A stretch of 64,000 bases of DNA from Aspidiotus rigidus. Taxonomy: Eukaryota; Arthropoda; Insecta; Hemiptera; Diaspididae. Below, one piece after another: positions 43,167-53,746 of this stretch; within the stretch, counting starts at the first letter, position 1, and each line of letters begins with the position of its first letter. A program made the position numbers and the translations under genes. The DNA is taken from positions 2,172,001 through 2,236,000 of the forward strand of contig JAVHKY010000071.1 of NCBI GenBank assembly GCA_035079385.1, read 5' to 3'. Under the pieces are notes generated by a model that was not told where the DNA came from, did not search any database, and was given only the letters and a program-made list of their open reading frames with translations.

Positions 43167-43321
43167 TTTTTTTTTTTTTTTTTATATTTTATAGTACGAT
43201 CTTAGATACAATTACTACGATCTAAATTAGTACTACTGTTACAGCGTAAATTTTTTGAGCGATTAAACTTTCTTCATTAAGATCGTTTACCATTCATATT
43301 ATATAAAGCATATAAGTAAAG

Positions 43322-45976
43322 TTAAATTAAGTCGCCTGGTTTGGTGCGACGTAGTCTCCTTACATCTTCCGCGAACAGTAGCAGGTTTAAAGCCTCAGTA
43401 TTGGGGTGTCTGTGAAGCCTTTCTTCGTGTTTCCCTGCGCTAGTCTTTACTGTGGTGTTAACGTCTGGTATGCGCAGATCCCGATGCAGGTCCTCCATTC
43501 TCGTATAACGGCACGAGTTGGCTATCGTCTTGAGGTACTTGTTTTGCACTCTTTGTATTATAAGCCTGTTGGATGCCTTTGTGCAGCCCCACAGTTGGAT
43601 ACCATATGTCCAGATAGGCCTTGCTATTTGCATATAAACTGCTCTTTTGCAGTATAGACTCATTTGTGAGTGTCTTCCCAGCATCCAGTATATTTGATGG
43701 TACTTAGCGAGCAACTGTTTTTTCTTCATTTTCACATGAGCTTTCCATGTGAGTCGGGCATCGAGGTTCATGCCGAGGTATTTTGCAGAGTCAGCCTGTT
43801 GGATCGGAGCTCCGTTCAGGTAAACTCTGTGGTGGGCGTCAGTTTTGCGGAGCGCGTAGGTCACTTGGATAGTCTTCTGCTGATTTATCATTATCTTCCA
43901 GTCTCTGGCCCATTTGCTTATTTTAGAGATGGAACTCTGAAGGTTTTCGACTGCTTTCTCTTGGATACTGTGCACTGACAGCACCGCGGTATCATCAGCA
44001 AATGTGGCGACTCTGACCCCACTATTACTCGCTGTCGGAAGATCCGCCGTGTAAAGTGTGTATAGCGTAGGGCCCAATACACTACCCTGCGGGACGCCGG
44101 CCATTATTGGGTACGAGCTTGATTGAGCTTCCTCGTGCACTACGTGATACACCCTGTCACTAAGATAAGACTCAATTATCTGACATATGTTTGCTGGCAT
44201 AACCTCGCTGCACTTTCGCACCAATCCCGCATGCCACACTCGGTCGAAAGCCTGTGATATATCTAAAAACACCGCAGCACAGTATTCCTTTTCTTCAAAG
44301 GCCTGTTCAATCACCGATGTAACCCTTTGCACTTGGTCCACTGCAGCATGAGATTGCCGGAACCCAAATTGATGGTCAGGTAGGGTAACTAGTGGCTTGA
44401 TACGTGTTAGTAGGAGTTTCTCAAAGAGTTTTGAAGTGACCGTTAATAATGAGATAGGTCTGTATGAAGTAATTTCTTCAGCCGGTTTACCAGGTTTAGC
44501 AATCATGATGATTCGTGCAACTTTGAAGCTTTTTGGTACATGCTGTATTCTTAAGCAGGCATTTAAGATGTATGTGAGCATTACAATGCCTTTCCGTGGC
44601 AATTCCTTTAGGACCTGTGGCGTTATTCCATCAGCACCTGCTGATTTCTTGGCTTTGAGTAAATCAATTTCTTTTGCTACTTCTTTGGGTGTAACAAATT
44701 TTATAGTCTGATTCTCAAGGTAGGTCTTGTCAGTATGTATTCGGGAATCCATTTCGTGTGGTCTGAATACTGTATTTAGGTGCTGAGCAAAAGCTTCGGC
44801 TTTCTCTTCCTTGCTGCGCATCCATTGATCATTGTTTTTCAGCGGGGGTATGTTAACTATAGGTCTTTTGAATTTCTTTGTGGCTTTCCAGAGCGAATAA
44901 TTCTTTTCGGAGTGTGGACTCAAGTTGGATAGATAGCTTACCATGCTGTCTTCCTTATATTTTTTGATAAACCGGTTCAGCTTGTTACTGATTCTGTTGA
45001 ACTCAGTTTTATCTAATGGGTGTCTTGACCGTTGCCATACACGTCTCGCTTTTCGTCGCTTGCAGACCAGCTCACGTATTTCACGAGGGTAGCATATCTC
45101 CTGATTTAACGTTGATTCCACTTTAGGGGTTGCTATAGTGGCTGCTTTTTGTATCAGTTCAGTGAGTAGCTGTGCCTGCGTGTCCAAGTCGTTTGGCGTG
45201 TGTATCCTAACCCGAAGGTCGAGTGTTGCGTCCAGTTCCGCTCTATATAGATCCCAGTCTGTTTTACTATTGGTGAGTGTACATTTCTTCCTTTTTCGGA
45301 TTACCGCATCGCTCAAGGTCACGAGTACTGGAGTGTGATCTGATGTCATGTCGGCTATGTTTTCAACTTCAACGTAGTTACTGGATATGCCTCTGTAGAT
45401 ATAGAAATCGATGAGGTCCGGTACCTTATTAATATCAGCAGGCCAATATGTAGGCTTACCGTCTGTTAATATGTTGCAACCTTGATTGTTAATGGCCTCC
45501 AACAATTCTTTGCCCCTGGTTGTGGTGAGGCGAGAACCAAACGCCGTATGTTTAGCATTGTAGTCTCCTCCCAAGATAAACTTTGCACCCAATCGTTGAA
45601 GGATTACTCCAAACTCCTCCTTCTTGATCTTGTGCTTGGGTGGGCAATACGCCGACGCGACCTTCAGCTCAGAGTTGCGGTACTTTATGGAGACGACAGT
45701 ACTCTGGAAGTATTCATGCCTAATGTGGTCAGAGACTTCATGATGGAGGTTGTTTTTAATGATCACTGCCGTTCCCCCGTGGGCTCCGCCATCTGGGTGC
45801 GGGGTATGGTAGAGCCGGTAGCCATATATCTTCACGTGGCCCCTTTCTGTGAGGTGCGTTTCAGACACTAGGGCAATGTCCATTGAGTTTAGGTGTAGAA
45901 AGTTTTCGAGTTCTTGACTTCTGTTTGGTAAACCATTGGCGTTCCAACAGATTATTCTTAATGATTGGCTAGTCAT
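43322..45976 (-). CDS. Jockey-type ORF2: AP-endonuclease and reverse transcriptase (884 aa)
   Basis: An uninterrupted frame. Residues 8-220 form the APE endonuclease: CWNANGL (10-16), SETHLT (38-43, catalytic Glu39), GGDYNAKH (136-143), and TSDHTPV (211-217). The RT has KSAGADGI (444-451), RPISLL (506-511), FLDISQAFDRVWH (570-582), AGVPQGSVLGP (626-636) and FADDTAVLS (659-667) with both catalytic Asp. LGMNLD and the thumb follow, ending GDLI. Length is near the ~900 aa usual for Jockey ORF2. ORF2 starts in the ATGA that ends ORF1 (45973-45976), so termination-reinitiation is likely. The enzyme would nick target DNA and prime cDNA synthesis. All key residues I can check are present. Confidence 0.95.
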   Translation of the reverse strand: MTSQSLRIICWNANGLPNRSQELENFLHLNSMDIALVSETHLTERGHVKIYGYRLYHTPHPDGGAHGGTAVIIKNNLHHEVSDHIRHEYFQSTVVSIKYRNSELKVASAYCPPKHKIKKEEFGVILQRLGAKFILGGDYNAKHTAFGSRLTTTRGKELLEAINNQGCNILTDGKPTYWPADINKVPDLIDFYIYRGISSNYVEVENIADMTSDHTPVLVTLSDAVIRKRKKCTLTNSKTDWDLYRAELDATLDLRVRIHTPNDLDTQAQLLTELIQKAATIATPKVESTLNQEICYPREIRELVCKRRKARRVWQRSRHPLDKTEFNRISNKLNRFIKKYKEDSMVSYLSNLSPHSEKNYSLWKATKKFKRPIVNIPPLKNNDQWMRSKEEKAEAFAQHLNTVFRPHEMDSRIHTDKTYLENQTIKFVTPKEVAKEIDLLKAKKSAGADGITPQVLKELPRKGIVMLTYILNACLRIQHVPKSFKVARIIMIAKPGKPAEEITSYRPISLLTVTSKLFEKLLLTRIKPLVTLPDHQFGFRQSHAAVDQVQRVTSVIEQAFEEKEYCAAVFLDISQAFDRVWHAGLVRKCSEVMPANICQIIESYLSDRVYHVVHEEAQSSSYPIMAGVPQGSVLGPTLYTLYTADLPTASNSGVRVATFADDTAVLSVHSIQEKAVENLQSSISKISKWARDWKIMINQQKTIQVTYALRKTDAHHRVYLNGAPIQQADSAKYLGMNLDARLTWKAHVKMKKKQLLAKYHQIYWMLGRHSQMSLYCKRAVYMQIARPIWTYGIQLWGCTKASNRLIIQRVQNKYLKTIANSCRYTRMEDLHRDLRIPDVNTTVKTSAGKHEERLHRHPNTEALNLLLFAEDVRRLRRTKPGDLI

Positions 45977-47121
45977 TTCCTCTTTCTGCTCGCTCTTGTT
46001 TGGAAACCTCTGCTTTCCAGTTTTTCAATTCTACCGACCATTGAATCAATCTTCTGGTTCAGTTGTTGAAGGAGCTTCACAATCTGGTCCCCACCAGGGA
46101 CTGTTTCTGTGGTATTTTGGTATGATAGAGGTGGATTTACTTGTTCTCTTCGTTCAACTGAGTTTTTCCCCTTTTTAGGATGTGATGATGGCAATGATGC
46201 TTTCGCAGGTGGCGGTGTTTCCTCAGGTCGCATTTTTTCTGCTTTTGAAATTGATTTATGTAGTTGAATACGTTGCACCGCTGATATTTTGGGCTTGGCA
46301 ACTGTGTTATTTGCTTGCTTATAAGCTTCGCAGCCTCGAAAGTTCGCAGTATGATTTCCATCACAATTGGCACATTTGAACCTAGCTGGATCGTTGATAC
46401 TGCACGTGGACGAAGGGTGACTTGCGGCGCACTTGAAGCATTTTTCGGGCCTAAAGCAGTTAGATTTAGTGTGATTCCATTTTTGACATCGAATACATTG
46501 TGGAACGCCTGTTTTCTTGTAAGGAGGTTCGACCTTTATCCTGCAGTGCAGAAGATATTTCATTTCATAGGCGTCTTTGTTATTTGGCTTTGGAGTCATA
46601 TCAACGTAGAATAGTGGAAAGGCTTTCTTCTTTCTATCAATTATTTCATTTTTATCGTTACGAATTTTAATAGTTCTGACTACATTTGTAATTTTTACCG
46701 TCTCATGCCCCATATTAGCGAATTCTTGATGCAACTCCTCTATATCAGTCGATGTTGGTAGTCCTCTAACTACTACTCGAAATAATTTGTCACTTTTCAG
46801 CTGATATGAATGATACGCTATGCCGTGTAAGGGATCTTCAGGCAACTTTTCTGTCTCCTTATTTATTTCTCGTATGAGAGCGGTTACTTTACGATAATCA
46901 GTATCAGTTTTTGTATTCACGCGTATATCGCCGTTGCTGCTAAGTTTGAATGTAGTGTAGTCACTTTCGTCCATGCTGTCTAAAACTTTCGATTTAAAAG
47001 AGATAAAATCATTGACACCACTTACGATAACGGGTGGCGGCGTATTTCTGCTGCGCGTGATTGTTGCATAGGTAGTCTCGCTATTTTTCACGGTCCGACC
47101 TGTGTCTACGTTGTTTGGGCG
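45973..47121 (-). pseudogene. Jockey-type ORF1 (gag-like, CCHC knuckles), 5'-truncated
   Basis: About 380 codons remain open. The middle has LFRVVVRGLPTSTDIEEL, an RRM-like region of Jockey ORF1 proteins, then three knuckles: CIRCQKWNHTKSNC, CFKCAASHPSSTC and CANCDGNHTANFRGC. The C-terminal tail is basic. The frame runs without a stop past the target duplication into antisense Gypsy-A sequence, showing that the original start was lost by 5' truncation; no ATG near 47121 is a credible native start. The protein would package element RNA. It ends in ATGA overlapping ORF2. Confidence 0.85.
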
Positions 47122-47131
47122 TGCTGAAGAT
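47122..47131. other. 10-bp target duplication of the Jockey element (right)
   Basis: TGCTGAAGAT, identical to 43157-43166. Confidence 0.95.
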
Positions 47132-47670
47132 GACAAGAAGAATTACCAAAAGTTGGTTGAGGTCCTTGAACAACGTTTTGGTCAAGCTCACTTGGCTCCC
47201 ATCAGAAGAAGAGAACTGAAATACCGTCGACAGAACCGTGGAGAAAGTCTTCAAGCGTTTTCAAGTGAAATCCTAAAATTAACTCAACAAGCTTATCAGC
47301 CATTGAATAAACTGCGTCTGAGGCATTCATTGATGGAATTTTTGATTGGGAGGTTCAGAGTCAAGTTTGGATGGCACATTGCAAAACCTTGAAAGAAGCA
47401 TTATCCTTTGCCCTGGAAGTAGAAGCTGCAAGAAAGGCGTCCCGTAGACAAGGTTCCGCAGTTTTGAAGCAAACAAAGGTTGGACCAACTGGAGACAAAC
47501 GTCGATGCTACCACTGTGATGAAGAGGGTCACATCAAGCCCAATTGCCCTAAGTGGAAATCTCTGCAGAAGAAGGCGGAAAACTCCAACCTGGGCCAGGG
47601 GCCAACCAACTCCAGGGCCAAGCAGAAGGGCCCAAGAAATAAGAATTTCCAAAATGCGCACTTCCAGTGA
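47132..47670 (+). pseudogene. Gypsy-A gag, C-terminal part with zinc knuckle
   Basis: Continues the gag frame: LVEVLEQRFGQAHLAPIRRR, then GESLQAFSSEILKLTQQAY. A frameshift near 47310-47330 moves to FIDGIFDWEVQSQV, MAHCKTLKEALSFALEVEAA and the knuckle CYHCDEEGHIKPNC (about 47505-47546), followed by a basic, proline-rich tail to a stop at 47670. The order is typical of Gypsy Gag with one CCHC finger that binds RNA. The frameshift destroys the protein as read. Confidence 0.8.
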
Positions 47671-47689
47671 GAACGTCTGTGTATTGTGA

Positions 47690-48686
47690 TGGAATGATAG
47701 CATTGGACGCAATATAGACATGTGCGTGGACTGTGCTGCTACTAGTTCAGTTATCAAGACACAATTGTTTAAGGACATCCAGGGCCTATCCATCAATTGG
47801 AGAGAAAAGTGCCGCTTCAGGACTGCCATGGGTGAACAAGCTTGGACCAATGGCACTGTCCAGCTATCTATCAAGATTTCCTCAATGGTAATAACTGGGA
47901 AATTCATCCTTGCTGATATCGAAGATGACTGTATTCTGGGCCTGGATTTAATGCGAAAGTATGGGTTGATTATTGATCTAAAGCATGACCTTTTAAGAAG
48001 TCCCTGTGGAGATATGCCGCTTTATGAGTTGAAAGCCAAGGATTGTCTCCTCCAGACCAAAGTTGAAGAAGAACTAAGTACTGTAGTCAATGGAGTGAAG
48101 AAAGAAGTCTCAGTCAAATCTGTACAACTAGGTTCCAATGTGGATATGAGAAATGCTCAACAACGGGATAAAGATATTTCAGTCATCTTAGCCTGGAAGG
48201 AGAAAGGTGAACGACCAGTCTGGCAGGATATCAGCTCACAGTCAGTAAATTTAAAGATCTTATGGTCACAATGGGACTCGCTTCAAGTAGAAAATGGAAT
48301 TGTTTACCGGATCTGGGAAACAATAGATGGCAGATCTCACCGGCGCCAACTACTGATACCTGAAGCGCTTGTACCAGATGTCTTGAAGAGTGTTCATAAT
48401 GACGCATCTGGTAGTCATCTTGGAATAACAAAAACATTGGCCAAGATTCGGGAACGGTTTTACTGGCCGGCCTGTAGAAGTGATGTAGAGGATTGGATTC
48501 AATATTGCAGAGCATGTAGTGCCAGTAAGGGGCCCAATACTAGGGGCCGAGCTAAGATGCAAATCTACAATGTGGGATACCCTTTTGAACGGATTGCGAC
48601 AGATATCTCAGGACCATTTCCAGAAACTGACCAAGGTAATCGTTATATTCTAGTGGTGGGAGATTATTTCAGCAAATGGATGGATG
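47690..48686 (+). pseudogene. Gypsy-A protease joined directly to integrase N-terminus
   Basis: The open frame 47720-48703. It starts with MCVDCAATSSVIK, where the retropepsin DTGA box has become DCAA, so the catalytic triad is damaged. ILGLDLMRKYG (residues ~73-83) is the second conserved protease segment. After about residue 135 the sequence passes to an integrase: ILWSQWDSLQVENGIVYR, the zinc-binding HNDASGSHLGI...RERFYWP...CRACSA, and then FERIATDISGPFPE with the first catalytic Asp, ILVVGDYFSKW. The whole RT and RNase H, about 450-500 residues in Gypsy elements, is absent between residues ~110 and 140. It is cut at 48691 by Gypsy-B. Confidence 0.85.
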
Positions 48687-48691
48687 CTTAC
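48687..48691. other. 5-bp target duplication of Gypsy-B (left), CTTAC
   Basis: CTTAC here and at 53747-53751. Joining across one copy restores the integrase frame (DAY followed by PLPNC). Confidence 0.95.
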
Positions 48692-48872
48692 TGTACTGTA
48701 TGAACCTCCGCTAGAAATGACAACACTGCTAAAATGTAAATACCTATCTAATATCATATGTTACCTATCAATTCAGTATGTATGAATCTGTATCAACGTT
48801 TCAACGTATCTATCAATAAAATATCAAGTGGTCTATCGAATATTCTTTTCCTTTTCATAATCATATATAACA
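48692..48872 (+). repeat. Gypsy-B 5' LTR (181 bp)
   Basis: Starts TGTACTGTATGAACC, ends TATATAACA; CAATAAAAT near 48814 is a likely polyadenylation word. One mismatch (T/C, nine bases from the end) against the 3' LTR. Confidence 0.95.
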
Positions 48873-48878
48873 ATAAAT

Positions 48879-48890
48879 TGGCGACGAGTA
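48879..48890 (+). promoter_or_regulatory. Gypsy-B primer-binding site
   Basis: TTGGCGACGAGT a few bases after the 5' LTR; TGGCGACGAG is familiar from Mag/SURL-type elements. Confidence 0.7.
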
Positions 48891-49179
48891 TAAAATGTAG
48901 TATTTCACAAAAATTTTTTTTTTTCCCATAATTAGTGAATTGAATTATAACTGTCGATAATATCAATTAATTTTTTTCTATTCGAACGTTCAATGCCGGT
49001 GATGTGTGCCTATAGTATGTTATTGCATCTGCCTTGATTTTCAAGATTTTACCCGACGCTAGCTGTTAGCTGATTTCATTGTTATACAACCAACGACTAT
49101 TCGACTCGTTTCTACATCTGTGGAGATTTGCATTTGGTTCGTATCAATTTTCTTTTTCCTACTAATCAATACCTACAAT

Positions 49180-51177
49180 ATGGCAATGAGTGAAGAACAA
49201 TTTACCGCCTTCTTAACGGCATTCAAAGAATCGATGAACACATTTACTCAACCAGTAGGTCCAGTGGCAGTTCAACAGAAATCTATTCCAGTTTTTGAAA
49301 CTTTTGACCGAAAGAAAGAAACATTTGCGCAGTATCGCAACCGTTTTGAGAATTATGCAGCTATGCACAATTTTAGTTTACAGACAGATGCTGAAAAGAA
49401 ACAATATAAACGTTTCTTTTTAAGCAGTATTGGTAGTGAAACTTATCACGAAACTGAAGCTATCAACCTTCCCCTATCGTTGGATGAACTTTCTTATCAA
49501 CAGATTGCCGATTCAATTCAAAAGCATCTATGTCCAAAACCAAATATTATCGTCGAACAACACCGTTTTCTTTCCCGCATACAGGGTAATAAAGAACGTA
49601 TAGGTGAATATGTGGCAGCTCTACGAAAATTTCTACTTACCTGCGATTTTGACTGTGTTTGTGGAAAATCAGTTTCTGACCTATTTTTGCGCGCCCAATT
49701 TATTCCAGGTCTACGTGATTCAAGTATCAGAGAAAAACTCTTGCAAGAAGACAATATCAGTTTGAGTGACGCAATAAAAAAAGCTCTCAGTTTAGAGGCA
49801 TCACAATCTAATTCATCAGAGATGACCAATGGTGCAAAAACTTCCAGTATGTTAGAATCAACGTCTATTAATCGTATTTCTCGTTCAAGGAACCATCAGG
49901 ATTCCCATAGTTTTTACAGAAATCGTTCAAAATCAAGGTCATCAAATCAAAGATCAGCTTATCGTAGTAAATCTCGTCAACGAATTAATTTTAAAGAGCT
50001 TGGAATCGATGGAGTATGCTTACAGTGTGGTAGATCAAATCATTTTGTTAAAGATTGTAGAATACCAAAGGAAAAATTAAGATGTGACAAGTGTTCCAAA
50101 ATAGGGCACGTTTCAAAAGTATGTATAACAACAATTATGAAGTCAAACAGAAAACCAGAGAAACCAGTTGAGAGTAATAAATGGCTCCATAATGAAGATA
50201 TTGATGATGATTTATTCATAGGGCAGCTAACAAGCATTCCAGTTAAGAATGAAAAATCACAAATTGAAACTGTCGAGTTATTTGACTTACAACCTATTTC
50301 AGAAGATACTGAGAAATTTTTTGTGATAATCAAGATCAATGGGTTAAAAAATGAGTTTGAAGTTGACAGTGGGTGTGGATATACACTGTTACCAGAAGCT
50401 CAATTCAAACAACTTAACCCACAACCACTTTTACGTCCTCCTACAGTGAGATTTCGAACATATGATCGTGGTATCATTAATCCAATAGGAATGGCGACAG
50501 TAACTGCTCAGTATGGGAAGAAAATATCGAAGGAAGTATTATTTGTGGTACCAAATGGATATGAAAGTCTAGCAGGAAGATCGTGGATCCGACACCTTAG
50601 TATAAATCTAGAACAACTGGATGTAGAACGTTTTCAGCATGAGCAATCAACTCAAGAAATCAACTTGTTATCAACCATAGATCTAGAAGCCAAGTTCCCA
50701 AAAATTTTTGAACAACGTGTTGGTGAAATTCCAAATGTGACATGTTCACTACAGCTTCGAGAAAAATCAAAACCTGTTTTTGTGAAACCGCGTGAAATAC
50801 CTTTTGCCTTACGACCAGCAGTTGAAGCTGAACTCGATGAATTAATCAAAGATGGTGTAATTTCTCCAATTCAACATTCAGATTGGGGATCACCTTTAGT
50901 TCCAATTCCAAAACCACAGGGTAAAGTGCGACTTTGTGCTGATTACAAAGTGGCTGTAAATAGACAACTTGTTGATAATCACTATCCTATTCCAAAGATC
51001 GATGAAAAACTTTGTGAATTAAAAGGTTCAACTTCATACTGTAAATTGGATTTGTTTAAAGCCTACCTACACTTGAAAGTTGACAAGGCTAGTGCAGCAA
51101 TCCAAACCATTTCCACGCATCGCGGTACTTTTCAACTAAATCGACTTGAATTTGGTATCAAAACAGCACCAGCTTAA
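49180..51177 (+). pseudogene. Gypsy-B gag-protease-RT (broken by a stop)
   Basis: The ATG at 49180 (MAMSEEQFTAF) is preferred over 49120 because the extra 20 residues are hydrophobic and unlike Gag. Gag core: FETFDRKKETFAQYRNRFEN. Two knuckles, CLQCGRSNHFVKDC and CDKCSKIGHVSKVC, as in the Mag clade. Protease: EVDSGCGYTLL with DSG intact. RT: KPREIPFALRPAVEAELDEL, DWGSPLVPIPK, VRLCADYK, YCKLDLFKAYLHL (catalytic Asp) and TFQLNRLEFGIKTAPA. A TAA at 51175 replaces a sense codon in PAxFHQ; the frame is otherwise open beyond it. One base change would account for the stop. Confidence 0.9.
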
Positions 51178-51660
51178 TTTCATCAAGCCATGGCTAAAGT
51201 TATAGCCGGCCTAAAAGGGGTAATAATGTATTTTGACGACATACTTGTCCATGGTAAGGATGATGAAGAATGCCAGGAAAACTTAATTGCATGTTTGCGT
51301 CGTCTAGAAGAAAATGACTTACACTTGAATAAACAGAAATGCAAGTGGTTTCAAAAACAAGTCAAGTATCTTGGGTATATAATTGAAGGGAATCAAATAA
51401 AAAAAGATCCAGGAAAGGTTGAAGCTGTTAGAGACGCGCCCAGACCAACATCAGCAGTGGAAGTAAACCAATTTCTTGGGTTAATTACCTACTATTCAAG
51501 ATTTATACCAGACACTTCCACATTAACACATCCTTTACGTCGTTTACTCCACAAGGATTTGCCATTCAAATGGACAGCACCGTGTGAAGCAGCATTCATC
51601 AAATTAAAGAGTTATATCACAAGTGAGAAGATCCTTATGATCCAAAGTTACCAATTGTAG
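51178..51660 (+). pseudogene. Gypsy-B RT palm and thumb
   Basis: Same frame after the TAA: FHQAMAKVIAGLKGVIMYFD, with YFDDILVHG (both catalytic Asp kept), VKYLGYIIEG, FLGLITYYSRFIPD and LPFKWT. A frameshift in about 51630-51645 changes the frame before the RNase H, so the apparent end at 51660 is not the real one. Confidence 0.9.
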
Positions 51661-52690
51661 TTGCATGCGATGCTAGCCCAGTAGGAGTTGCAGCTGTTCT
51701 GTCACACATAATAGATGGAATAGAAAAACCAGTAATGTTTATATCGCGATCCTTAACCAGTGCAGAACAAAACTATAGCCAGATCAACCGTGAAGCCTTA
51801 GCCATTATGTTTGCAGTTGAAAAATTCTTTATCTATATCTATGGGCAAAAATTTACCTTGGTAACAGATAATCGTCCACTCACAAGAATTTTTCACCAGC
51901 ATAATAAATTACCAGCAATGACAGCAGCGCGGCTGTATCGTTATGCCGCTTATCTTAGTATGTTCAATTATGAGATAAAGCATCGTCCAAGTGAGCAACA
52001 TGCAAATGTTGACTATCTATCAAGAGCTCCGTTACCAACAATGACACCAACGGAATGTCAACAAATTCTTGATCAAGACTTAGTATGCTGTCAATCTCAA
52101 ACAATCAACCAGATTTCATCAATAGTTGTCACCAGTGAATGTATTGCTGAAGAAACAGCTAAAGATCCATATCTATCAAAGCTACTGGTTAGCCTGCAAA
52201 ATGGTACATACGACAAGGAACCAGAATTCACCATTTCAAAAGGAGTGATCTTCAAAGGCGATCGAGTCTATATTCCAGAGTCCCTCCGTAAATCAATCCT
52301 TCGGGAACTTCATCATACACATATAGGGATAGTGAAAATGAAACAGCTATCACGTCGTTATTGTTTTTGGCCATCTATTGACAAAGATATTGAGCACATG
52401 GTCCGTTCGTGTGAACCCTGTGCAACAAACCAGAAGAAACCAGGAAAAGTCCCAACTCAGCACTGGGACCCACCAGAGAAAAATTTTGATAGAATCCACA
52501 TAGACTTCGCAGGTCCAAAAGATGGATATCAGTTCTTAATTGTTGTAGATGCTCTATCTAAATGGCCAGAAGTCCGTATTTTCAAGGACGCTCCAACATC
52601 AGAATCAACTATAATTGGGCTAGAAGAGGTGTTTAGTCAACATGGCTACCCTCTGGTTATGGTATCGGACAATGCATCAATATTACAAGC
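51640..52690 (+). pseudogene. Gypsy-B RNase H and integrase N-terminal/core
   Basis: RNase H: VACDASPVGVAAVLSH (catalytic Asp), SRSLTSAEQNYSQINREALA (with Glu), VTDNRPL (Asp). Integrase zinc-binding: HHTHIGIVKMKQLSRRYCFW, then CEPCATNQ. Core: IHIDFAGP (Asp), ALSKWPEV, VSDNASI (Asp). The frame then shifts in about 52685-52700, before the third catalytic Glu. Confidence 0.9.
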
Positions 52691-53365
52691 GAACATTTTC
52701 AATGTTATGCCAAGCAGCATGGAATTCATCAAATCAAAATCGCTCCTCTACACCCATCAACAAATGGTCTAGCCGAAAGATATGTGCAAATTGTGAAGTC
52801 AAAGCTAAACAAAATGGAACTAGAAGGCACATCTATCCAAAATAAAATCAGAGAAATATTACTATATTTTCGAGCGACTCCTCTTGCGGACGGACTGAGT
52901 CCGGCAGAGAAGTATCTCAACCGGCGACTACATCTGCGATTAGATGCGATCAAACCTAATACCATCAAGAGAAATCAAGATAGAACTCCTGTGAAACGAA
53001 ACTTCTTGGTAGGAGACAGAGTCCAGTTAATCTACTCTTATGTTTTGAAAAAACCTATTTGGAAATTTGGAACAGTGACTGCATGCTTAGGAAAACTCCA
53101 CTATACAATCAAAGTGGATAACGATCGAGAGGTCACAAAGCATATTGACCAGCTGAGACCAACACAAATTGTAGCTCATCAACCAGTTCAGAGAAAGGTT
53201 ACCTTTGACCTTCCCGAAACAGAGAAACCAACATCAGTGTTAACAGCACCTGCGCCATCAACCTTGAGCGATAATGAGAGACAAGCTACCAGTATATCAA
53301 CACGACCAGTGCGCCATAGGCAGTTACCCAAGAGATTCGAGAATTTTCAAGTGTATAAATATTAA
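52690..53365 (+). pseudogene. Gypsy-B integrase C-terminal part
   Basis: After the frameshift: FQCYAKQHGIHQIKIAPLHP, then NGLAERYVQIVKSKL with the third catalytic Glu, RATPLADGLSPAEKYLNRRL, and a GDRVQLIY / WKFGTVTACLGKLHY SH3-like segment that binds DNA. A tail with KVTFDLPE ends at 53365. The only damage in this part is at its upstream edge. Confidence 0.9.
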
Positions 53366-53565
53366 ATATTTTCTCTCCATTTTGGTCTCTCTCTCTTTTT
53401 GTTCAAATCTAATTGCTAAAAATGTAATTATTAGCAATGTTATCTAAACTTTATTTTATTTATTTATTTTTTTTTCCTTTTCTTCAAGTCTACTTGCTAA
53501 ATGTAATTTATCGATTTTATCAACCTATATAACATGCCAAAGATTTTCTTTTACGTGGGGGAGAG

Positions 53566-53746
53566 TGTACTGTATGAACCTCCGCTAGAAATGACAACAC
53601 TGCTAAAATGTAAATACCTATCTAATATCATATGTTACCTATCAATTCAGTATGTATGAATCTGTATCAACGTTTCAACGTATCTATCAATAAAATATCA
53701 AGTGGTCTATCGAATATTCTTTTCCTTTTCATAATCATACATAACA
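53566..53746 (+). repeat. Gypsy-B 3' LTR (181 bp)
   Basis: Follows GTGGGGGAGAG; one mismatch to the 5' LTR. Ends CATACATAACA, then CTTAC duplication. Confidence 0.95.

Larger units (their letters stand above)
43167..47121 (-). mobile_element. Jockey-type non-LTR retrotransposon, nearly complete, 5'-truncated
   Basis: 3,955 bp in Gypsy-A gag. The 3' end is a 17-base poly(T) on the plus strand (poly(A) of the element) at 43167-43183. It carries ORF1 (gag-like) and an intact ORF2 (endonuclease plus RT), overlapping by ATGA. The 10-bp duplication and pure tail mark a recent event. The 5' end lies inside ORF1. Confidence 0.95.
48692..53746 (+). mobile_element. Gypsy-B: Mag-like Ty3/Gypsy element, full length, nested in Gypsy-A integrase
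   Basis: LTRs of 181 bp (48692-48872 and 53566-53746) differ at one base. Primer-site-like TGGCGACGAG lies at 48879, and GTGGGGGAGAG precedes the 3' LTR. Gag with two CCHC knuckles, protease, RT, RNase H and integrase are present in order. One nonsense codon and at least two frameshifts break the polyprotein. TSD CTTAC. Confidence 0.95.

Noticed and set aside
43406..45871. Plus-strand frames across the Jockey region
   Set aside because: Antisense shadows of the intact ORF2.
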